From positions 1 through 28,212 of the forward strand of contig JASLGM010000024.1 of assembly GCA_030150045.1 (NCBI GenBank): DNA of 28,212 bases, given 5' to 3'. The stretch is from Taishania sp. (GTDB lineage: Bacteria > Bacteroidota > Bacteroidia > Flavobacteriales_D > Crocinitomicaceae). A model generated the notes under the pieces. It saw only the letters and a program-made list of their open reading frames with translations. It was not told where the DNA came from and made no database searches. Positions 23,092 to 28,212 of this stretch are shown in pieces (position 1 is the first letter of the stretch; each line of letters opens with the position of its first letter). A program made the position numbers and the translations under genes.

Positions 23092-23126
23092 CAAAAATAA
23101 GAGAATACTTGTTTGAATAAAAACAA
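23092..23126 (-). promoter_or_regulatory. Promoter of the barrel-protein gene
   Basis: On the minus strand TATTTTTG (23092-23099) matches TAnnTTTG 22 bases before the ATG. TTG (23124-23126) lies 24 bases further upstream, slightly far for a -33 element. Confidence 0.4.
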
Positions 23127-23209
23127 TTAATCTTTATTAACAGTGATTTTATCACACAAATAGGAAGTTTGTTCAAAAAAAGAATTCCTTTTACATCATA
23201 CACATGTTT

Positions 23210-23452
23210 CATTTCTAACAACGAAAACGCAAATCGCTTCCTGTGGTAAAAACAGAATTAAGCAGCGTTAGGGATAGCAAAGGAAAGCTTTTCCTAATCC
23301 TACAAAATAAACTTAAAGAGAACAAAATAAAAACGAAATTAGTCGAGGAAAAAGAGGGAAAACTTGAATTGAATAGCCCGCCCTTCCTTTTCAAAAAAGG
23401 AAGGGAACGCCCAAAATAACTTTCGGAATTACACTCCACTTAGGCAACCTAA
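23210..23452. other. Hairpin-rich intergenic sequence, possibly a repeat element
   Basis: There is no convincing gene in the 413-base gap between the barrel gene and comM. Three stem-loops are visible: AGGAAA/TTTCCT (23281-23295), the perfect 11-bp CCCTTCCTTTT/AAAAGGAAGGG (23381-23405), and TTAGG/CCTAA (23440-23452). The block GCAGCGTTAGGGATAG near 23262-23277 resembles scattered intergenic repeats I associate with flavobacterial genomes. A second copy is not present in this window. Confidence 0.4.
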
Positions 23453-23482
23453 ATGGAAGAACAAATTAAACCACAATAAACG

Positions 23483-25024
23483 CTAGTCTTTGAGCCAGTC
23501 TGTTTTATCTAAACTGCGATACTGTATTGCTTCCGCAATGTGTTTAACTTTAATCTGAAGCGAATTTTCCAAATCGGCAATGGTTCTAGCTACTTTTAAA
23601 ATACGATCATAAGCACGTGCAGAAAGTCCCATTTTTTCCATCGCTATTTTCAATATTCGGTTCCCCTCCTCATCCAAAGGACAAAAAAGACGTATTTGCG
23701 GAGAATCCATCATGGCATTACAATGTATATGTTTATACTCCTGAAAACGTTCTACCTGAATTAATCGCGCTGCAATAACACGTTTCCTAATGGCCTCACT
23801 GTTCTCGGTTTCTTCCTTAGAGGCAAGGTCTGAGTATGAAACAGGAGTAACTTCGATATGTAAATCGATTCTATCCATTAAAGGCCCTGAAATCTTCCCC
23901 ATGTAATTTCGGATGGTTCCCGAACTGCAAGTACAAGATTTATCAGGATGATTGTAATAGCCACATGGGCAAGGATTCATCGCGCCAATGAGTAGAACAG
24001 AGGCAGGAAAATCGATTGAATACTTCGCTCTAGAAATTGAAACCACCCTATCTTCAAGGGGTTGCCGCATAACTTCTAAGGCATTACGTTTAAACTCTGG
24101 TAATTCGTCTAAAAAAAGAACCCCATTATGAGCAAGAGAAAACTCACCAGGTTGGGGTACTCCGCCACCTCCCACAAGTGCAACTTCTGATATCGAATGG
24201 TGAGGTTTACGAAAAGGTCGCTGTGTCACTAATCCCGTCTTGCCTTTTACCTTACCTGCGACACTGTGAATTTTTGTTGTTTCCAACGCCTCATCCAAAG
24301 TCATTGGAGGTAAAATCGTTGGAAAACGCTTCGCTAACATGGATTTCCCTGCACCAGGAGGTCCTATTAATACAACATTATGTCCTCCGGCAGCAGCAAT
24401 TTCAAAAGCTCTTTTTATGTTTTGTTGTCCTTTAACATCTTTAAAATCGACATCCGTAGAAAAAGCCATTTCCTCAAATTTCTCTTGCACATCCAAATAC
24501 ATAGGCTTTACAGAGGTCGTATCATTTAAAAAATCAACCACTTCAGTAAGCTTAGAGAAAGAATAAACCTTGATACCACTAACTACGGCAGCTTCTTCCC
24601 AATTATCTTTAGGTACAATAACAGAAGGGAATCCCTCTTCTTTTGCTTGCAATACAATAGGTAGAATACCTTTAACTCCTTTCAGTTCCCCGTCCAGACT
24701 CAATTCCCCGACCATTAAAAACTCTTCAAGCGTGTCGCATTGTATTTGTTCACTCACTGCAAGTATACCAATAGCTATAGGTAAATCAAAAACAGAACCT
24801 TCTTTTCGGATATCAGCCGGAGCCATATTAATTGTAAGTTCAAATCCAGGAAACTTATAAGCGTTATTTACGAAAGCAGCTTTGATCCGAAGTTGACTTT
24901 CTTTAACTGCGGAATCAGGTAATCCGACCATATAAAAATTGATACCTCTGCCTAAATTTACTTCTATCGTTATGGTTGTTGCTGCAATTCCATAAACTGC
25001 ACTACTAAATGTTTTTACGAGCAT
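23483..25024 (-). CDS. comM: YifB/ComM family AAA+ ATPase (Mg-chelatase-like)
   Basis: A 513-residue protein of normal length. The N-terminal Lon-protease-like domain (about 1-170) has GLPDSAVKES and FELTINMAPADIRKEGS. Walker A GPPGAGKS is at 221-228, KPHHSISEVALVGGG near 273-287, Walker B LFLDE near 303-307, and a cysteine cluster NPCPCG...CTC (C352, C354, C364, C366) probably binds zinc. A C-terminal Mg_chelatase_C domain follows (LSARAYDRILKVARTIADLE). In Vibrio and related bacteria ComM is a hexameric helicase that speeds branch migration during natural transformation; a similar recombination role is likely. It is transcribed downstream of rpmH on the same strand, with a terminator between them. 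Confidence 0.93.
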   Translation of the reverse strand: MLVKTFSSAVYGIAATTITIEVNLGRGINFYMVGLPDSAVKESQLRIKAAFVNNAYKFPGFELTINMAPADIRKEGSVFDLPIAIGILAVSEQIQCDTLEEFLMVGELSLDGELKGVKGILPIVLQAKEEGFPSVIVPKDNWEEAAVVSGIKVYSFSKLTEVVDFLNDTTSVKPMYLDVQEKFEEMAFSTDVDFKDVKGQQNIKRAFEIAAAGGHNVVLIGPPGAGKSMLAKRFPTILPPMTLDEALETTKIHSVAGKVKGKTGLVTQRPFRKPHHSISEVALVGGGGVPQPGEFSLAHNGVLFLDELPEFKRNALEVMRQPLEDRVVSISRAKYSIDFPASVLLIGAMNPCPCGYYNHPDKSCTCSSGTIRNYMGKISGPLMDRIDLHIEVTPVSYSDLASKEETENSEAIRKRVIAARLIQVERFQEYKHIHCNAMMDSPQIRLFCPLDEEGNRILKIAMEKMGLSARAYDRILKVARTIADLENSLQIKVKHIAEAIQYRSLDKTDWLKD

Positions 25025-25122
25025 AGTGGTTGATTTTCAATTAAATCTACAACCTTTTTGTTTGCAATGCAAATATTTAAATCATTTTTTGATTAATTTA
25101 TAATCACCAAAATAATAAACAC

Positions 25123-25152
25123 GAAAAAACCGATACACTTGGTGCATCGGTT
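25123..25152 (-). terminator. Intrinsic terminator of rpmH
   Basis: On the minus strand the stem AACCGATGCAC/GTGTATCGGTT (25142-25152 and 25128-25138) pairs 10 of 11 positions around a 3-base loop and is followed by a T-run (25124-25128 region). It begins 38 bases after the rpmH stop codon. Confidence 0.85.
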
Positions 25153-25189
25153 ATGTCTTTATCTATGAAACGTTTCTTCCGTTTAAGAA

Positions 25190-25348
25190 TTAACGTTTGT
25201 GCATAGGCTCATCAGAAACTGTTAATTTCTTTCTCCCTTTAAGGCGACGAGCTGCCAACACACGGCGTCCGTTTTTAGTAGCCATTCTGCTTCTGAAACC
25301 GTGTTTGTTTCTTCTTTTTCTTACCGATGGTTGAAACGTTCTTTTCAT
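25190..25348 (-). CDS. rpmH: 50S ribosomal protein L34
   Basis: A 52-residue, very basic protein too short for a usual ORF cutoff. Translated from the ATG at 25348 it begins MKRTFQPSVRKRRNKHGFRS and continues RMATKNGRRVLAARRLKGRK, the L34 signature. A short tail, KLTVSDEPMHKR, follows, as in other Bacteroidota. L34 is an assembly and structural component of the 50S subunit. The dnaA/rnpA neighbours common in other phyla are absent here. It has its own promoter and terminator. Confidence 0.97.
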   Translation of the reverse strand: MKRTFQPSVRKRRNKHGFRSRMATKNGRRVLAARRLKGRKKLTVSDEPMHKR

Positions 25349-25390
25349 GATTTATCTCTTTATTGCTTTTTTTCTCAAAAATTCGGACTG

Positions 25391-25398
25391 CAAAGATA
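25391..25398 (-). promoter_or_regulatory. -7 promoter element of rpmH
   Basis: The minus-strand octamer TATCTTTG is an exact TAnnTTTG match, 42 bases upstream of the rpmH ATG, followed by GCAGTCC. The same octamer drives rpsF and the ABC exporter. Confidence 0.6.
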
Positions 25399-25535
25399 AT
25401 TGATTTTTTAAAATTAAAAGCATTTGGCGCAATTATTTTTCAAATAAATTATCCAATCCATTATTAACTTGCGCAAAAATAGAAATATTAATTGATTAAT
25501 GACAAATAAATGACCACAAACCTTACTATAAACTT

Positions 25536-25543
25536 TATCTTTG
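25536..25543 (+). promoter_or_regulatory. -7 promoter element of the ABC exporter gene
   Basis: TATCTTTG is an exact TAnnTTTG match ending 18 bases before the ATG at 25562, so the leader should be only about 10-15 bases. No clear -33 element is seen. Confidence 0.55.
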
Positions 25544-25561
25544 TTTTCAAATTAAAGAAAA

Positions 25562-27361
25562 ATGCCCCCAAAAAGAAAGCAAACTGAAAAAATAAAACTA
25601 TCCAAAGAGTCCGTAAACAACGCCAAAGGGATATTTTCATATATTAAACCTTACACCTCTTTATTTATTATAGGTTGGATATTTTTAATCCTCTCTACTT
25701 CCGCAGGAGTTATTTTCCCTTATTTCATGGGGCAACTACTTTCTGGAGGCGATGCAAATAGCAAAATGGAGATTGGAAATATGTCTATTAACATGAGTGA
25801 TGTAAACCAGGTGGCTTTAGTTCTACTTGTGTTATTTTTCTTTCAATCACTGTTTTCTTACTTTAGAGTAGATATATTCACTAAGGTAACAGAACGAACA
25901 TTAAGAGACATAAGAAATGATGCTTTCGAAAAATTAGTTTATCAACCTTACGATTTTTTCAATGAGAATAAAGTTGGGGAGTTAACGAGTCGAATCTCTA
26001 ACGACATTACACAGATTCAAGAAACGATGCGTACTACAATTGCTGAGTTCTTTAGACAAATTGTAATTATTCTAGTTGGTGGTATCTTATTGTTCTCTTT
26101 TTCTTGGAAACTAGCTTTGTTAATGCTGGCTACCATTCCAGTAATGGCGATCATCGCTGTGTTCTTTGGTCGATTCATTAAGAAACTGTCAAAAAAAGCA
26201 CAAGATGTAACAGCCGAAAGCAATGGTATTTTGGAAAGCACATTGGTTGGAATCGCAAACGTCAAAGCATTTACAAATGAGATCTTGCTTTTGAATAAAT
26301 ACAAAAAATCATCAGAAGAAATCAATCGTTTAAACATTAAATCAGGGCAATGGAGAGGTGTTTTTGTTTCCTTTATTATCTTTTGTGTATTCGGGGCTAT
26401 CGTTTTTATCATTTGGCAAGGTGTTAAATTGACACAAGGACCAAATCCTGAAATGTCAATGGCACAATTCACTTCATTTATCATGTATACGGTTATGATG
26501 GGAGCTTCTATTGGATCGTTACCTGAGTTTTACGCAAGCATCCAAAAAGCCATTGGAGCAACAGATAATTTGATGCAAATCATTCAAAAGCCAACAGAAA
26601 AAGACACCAATACAGGAGAATTAAAACCTATTATCAACGGAAACATTGCTTTCAATAATATTCACTTTGCCTATCCACAGCGAAGCGACATTGAAGTATT
26701 AAAAGGGATTGACTTTAAAATCAACTCTAATGAAACTGTTGCTTTAGTTGGTCAATCCGGTGCTGGTAAATCAACTATTGCTTCGCTTTTATTGCAACTA
26801 TATCCTGTTAACAAAGGAAACATAACATTCGACGATGTAGATGCAACAACAATGGATCTTAAACATTTACGTGAAAACATTGCTATTGTACCACAAGAAG
26901 TCATTCTATTTGCCGGAACCATTGAAGAGAACATCGCATTCGGAAGACCTGAGGCGAGCTTTCAAGAGGTAAAAGAAGCTGCTAAGAAAGCAAATGCACT
27001 ACAATTCATCGAGAGCTTCCCTGAACAATTCAATACTGAAGTTGGTGATAGAGGAATACAATTATCTGGTGGTCAAAAACAACGTATAGCTATTGCTCGT
27101 GCTATCCTAAAAGACCCAAAAATCCTGATTCTTGACGAAGCCACATCCGCATTAGATAACGAGTCCGAAAGATTGGTACAAGAAGCTTTAAATAATTTGA
27201 TGAAAGACAGAACATCTATTGTTATTGCTCACCGTTTATCTACAATTCGTCACGCAAGTCGCATTATTGTTATGCAAGATGGGCAAATTGCTGAAGCAGG
27301 CTCTCATGATGAACTTGTTGCTAACAATGGTGCCTACGCTCACTTAGTACAACTTCAATAG
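25562..27361 (+). CDS. ABC exporter with fused permease and ATPase (MsbA-like)
   Basis: A 599-residue type IV ABC half-transporter. Six membrane helices lie within about 35-345 (for example SLFIIGWIFLILSTSAGVIF and FFRQIVIILVGGILLFSF), with the intracellular loop motif YDFFNENKVGELTSRISND. The ATPase domain has Walker A GQSGAGKST near 397-405, signature LSGGQ near 501-505, Walker B ILILDEA with D-loop SALD near 521-532, and the H-loop IAHRLS. It works as a homodimer in the inner membrane. Lipid A/phospholipid flipping or drug export are both common in this group, and no partner gene indicates which. It is monocistronic, with its own promoter and terminator. Confidence 0.93.
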   Translation: MPPKRKQTEKIKLSKESVNNAKGIFSYIKPYTSLFIIGWIFLILSTSAGVIFPYFMGQLLSGGDANSKMEIGNMSINMSDVNQVALVLLVLFFFQSLFSYFRVDIFTKVTERTLRDIRNDAFEKLVYQPYDFFNENKVGELTSRISNDITQIQETMRTTIAEFFRQIVIILVGGILLFSFSWKLALLMLATIPVMAIIAVFFGRFIKKLSKKAQDVTAESNGILESTLVGIANVKAFTNEILLLNKYKKSSEEINRLNIKSGQWRGVFVSFIIFCVFGAIVFIIWQGVKLTQGPNPEMSMAQFTSFIMYTVMMGASIGSLPEFYASIQKAIGATDNLMQIIQKPTEKDTNTGELKPIINGNIAFNNIHFAYPQRSDIEVLKGIDFKINSNETVALVGQSGAGKSTIASLLLQLYPVNKGNITFDDVDATTMDLKHLRENIAIVPQEVILFAGTIEENIAFGRPEASFQEVKEAAKKANALQFIESFPEQFNTEVGDRGIQLSGGQKQRIAIARAILKDPKILILDEATSALDNESERLVQEALNNLMKDRTSIVIAHRLSTIRHASRIIVMQDGQIAEAGSHDELVANNGAYAHLVQLQ

Positions 27362-27383
27362 AAATTAATACTTAAATAAAATA

Positions 27384-27417
27384 AAAAAACCGGTCTAAAA
27401 ATTAGATCGGTTTTTTT
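27384..27417. terminator. Bidirectional terminator after the ABC exporter
   Basis: Stem AACCGGTCTAA/TTAGATCGGTT (one G-T pair) with a 3-base loop, a run of A on its left and a run of T on its right. It can therefore stop transcription on both strands. On the plus strand it follows the exporter gene by about 22 bases; on the minus strand it would end the candidate small RNA. Confidence 0.9.
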
Positions 27418-27495
27418 ATTCCTTTTTTGTGATGGTGGTTTAGTTCCTTTTTCAGTTATCGCCTTAGTGAGAGGCTAGCCAGAACTAACTCTGGT
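27384..27495 (-). ncRNA. Candidate ~110-nt small RNA
   Basis: On the minus strand an exact -7 element TATCTTTG (27500-27507), with a T-rich -33-like stretch 20 bases upstream (27528-27534), points into a gene-free segment that ends at the bidirectional terminator. The predicted RNA starts near 27495. It can form an 8-bp outer stem (27440-27447 with 27481-27488), an asymmetric internal loop and an apical hairpin GCCT/AGGC with a 7-base loop (27461-27475). A 5' hairpin CCAGA/TCTGG (27479-27494) competes with the outer stem. There is no open frame. The size and the rod-with-bubble shape invite comparison with 6S-like RNAs, for example the 6S-Flavo family in Rfam, but I cannot confirm any match. 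Confidence 0.45.
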
Positions 27496-27507
27496 GATAC
27501 AAAGATA

Positions 27508-27807
27508 GATAATACTTTCCCTCATTATCTAAAAGAAAGTCACTCAAATGCTAAAACTTCTTAAAATATAAAGGAAATTTTTACCCTTATCAACGTGCTA
27601 TTCAACACTTTTGGACTTTCCTTTAATAAAGCAGGATAAAACAATCCACCCCCTCATCCCTATCCCTTAATTCAAATTCTATAAACAAGAATCAAAAATA
27701 TTGAACAGAAAAAAGTAAATAGCAAAAAAAAATCAAAAGGCTATCTAATTCTAAATTAAGGAGAAACAAAAAAAAGCTTCCTTTCCTTTAATTTTCTTCA
27801 AAAAACA
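27508..27807. other. AT-rich intergenic stretch, no gene seen
   Basis: This lies between the candidate small RNA promoter and the tRNA-Ser promoter. The only structure noticed is a spaced inverted repeat AAAGGAAA (27570-27577) / TTTCCTTT (27617-27624), plus A-rich runs. Short frames are AT-driven and unconvincing. Confidence 0.3.
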
Positions 27808-27840
27808 TTGCTGTTACTTCGTTTGAAATACCTACCTTTG
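27808..27840 (+). promoter_or_regulatory. Promoter of tRNA-Ser
   Basis: TTG (27808-27810), a 22-base spacer and TACCTTTG (27833-27840) form a -33/-7 pair. The -7 element ends only 4 bases before the mature tRNA 5' end, so the primary transcript would have little or no 5' leader. Confidence 0.6.
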
Positions 27841-27844
27841 GCTC

Positions 27845-27932
27845 GGAGAAATGGCAGAGTGGTCGATTGCACCGGTCTTGAAAACCGGCGTACCGCGAGG
27901 TACCGGGGGTTCGAATCCCTCTTTCTCCGCCA
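27845..27932 (+). tRNA. tRNA-Ser (anticodon TGA)
   Basis: The acceptor stem GGAGAAA pairs with TTTCTCC (27922-27928), followed by the discriminator G and an encoded CCA (27930-27932). The anticodon arm is CCGGT-CTTGAAA-ACCGG (27872-27888) with anticodon TGA at 27879-27881. A long variable arm GTACC-GCGA-GGTAC marks it as a class II (serine) tRNA. The T-loop is GTTCGAATC. The total length of 88 bases is normal for this type. Confidence 0.97.
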
Positions 27933-27933
27933 G

Positions 27934-27963
27934 GACCTAGTTTAACGACTAGGTCTTTTTTTT
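27934..27963 (+). terminator. Intrinsic terminator of tRNA-Ser
   Basis: The stem GACCTAGT/ACTAGGTC (27934-27941 and 27948-27955) with a 6-base loop is followed by eight T. It starts immediately after the CCA end. Confidence 0.93.
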
Positions 27964-28004
27964 GCTTATACTTTTCTGAAAGAAACGAATATAAATGAAA
28001 ATAT

Positions 28005-28055
28005 TTTGGCAGCTTTAACGGTCTACGGACTTTAGTAAAATCGTGAAAAGTGTTC
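28005..28055 (+). repeat. Truncated copy D of the structured intergenic repeat
   Basis: TTTTGGCAGCTTTAACGGTC, then TACGG and TTTAGTAAA and GTGTTC, follow the first ~50 bases of copies A and B in the same orientation. Similarity then stops. An IS3-type element begins about 20 bases later, which may have displaced the rest. Confidence 0.55.
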
Positions 28056-28073
28056 TCTTGCTCTTTAACAAAT

Positions 28074-28212
28074 TGAACTACCTACTAAATTTGTGACATT
28101 TTTTTCAAGCCACTTTGTTAATTTTCCTTCTTATTCTCACTTCCATTTCTAAGGGTGTTAAATATCCTAATGAAGAGTGTATTCTTTTTGTGTTATACCA
28201 GTTTATATATTC
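28074..28212 (-). mobile_element. IS3-family insertion sequence, right end (runs off the window)
   Basis: The putative element end TGAACTACCTACTAAATTTG begins at 28074 and starts with the TG typical of IS3-family termini. The C-terminus of an IS3 orfB transposase lies just inside it. The other end is outside the window, so the boundary and target duplication cannot be checked. Confidence 0.65.
28105..28212 (-). CDS. IS3-family transposase orfB, C-terminal fragment
   Basis: The last 35 residues of a transposase, entering from the window edge. EYINWYNTKRIHSSLGYLTP is the classic end of the IS3/IS150 DDE integrase core (rve_3), followed by LEMEVRIRRKINKVA and a TGA stop. The catalytic residues lie outside the window, so activity cannot be judged. 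Confidence 0.88.
   Translation of the reverse strand, partial: EYINWYNTKRIHSSLGYLTPLEMEVRIRRKINKVA

Noticed and set aside
23215..23439. A 74-codon minus-strand frame in the gap before comM.
   Set aside because: The translation is Ser/Phe/Leu-rich low complexity and spans the hairpins; more likely structured non-coding DNA.
26017..26484. A 155-codon minus-strand frame inside the ABC exporter gene.
   Set aside because: Antisense shadow of a strongly supported gene, with no promoter or ribosome-binding context.

Overview
The window is AT-rich DNA from a member of the Bacteroidota, most likely a flavobacterium-like lineage (Flavobacteriales). Evidence: a type IX secretion component (PorQ), a secreted protein with a type IX C-terminal sorting domain, several protein families largely confined to Bacteroidota, and repeated matches to the Bacteroidota promoter -7 element TAnnTTTG upstream of genes. 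The species cannot be named from sequence alone.

Layout. 1-6381: the start of a secreted protein, a metallophosphoesterase-porQ pair, a divergent meaB-S4 pair, a methyltransferase with an uncharacterised membrane-anchored protein, a small membrane protein and a DNA photolyase. 6455-17984: two aconitase genes on the minus strand (acn and acnB) separated by about 6.5 kb. That insert carries a small beta-rich protein, a delta-60 repeat type IX cargo protein, a small helix-turn-helix protein, a WG-repeat lipoprotein and a coiled-coil secreted protein, and it is bounded by two direct copies of a ~318-bp structured repeat. 18498-19599: rpsF-rpsR-rplI. 19673-22401: a FecB/FecC/FecE-type importer of a metal chelate. 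22437-25348: an outer-membrane beta-barrel protein, a ComM/YifB ATPase and rpmH, all minus strand. 25562-27361: an MsbA-like ABC exporter. 27384-28212: a candidate small RNA, tRNA-Ser(TGA) and the end of an IS3-family element.

How things fit together. Most of the window is housekeeping: TCA cycle, ribosomal proteins, DNA repair, import and export. The accessory part is the acn-acnB insert. It holds nested direct repeats: the ~318-bp repeat pair at its edges, a partial third copy inside, and a separate ~195-bp duplication that places nearly identical upstream DNA before two unrelated genes. The same repeat family recurs as fragments near 3214 and 28005, the latter next to an IS3 element.

The best candidates for undescribed biology are the repeat-bounded insert, the duplicated 195-bp leader, the candidate ~110-nt RNA at 27384-27495, and a porin terminator embedded in the end of a convergent ABC ATPase gene. 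No CRISPR array, prophage or recognised defence system was seen.
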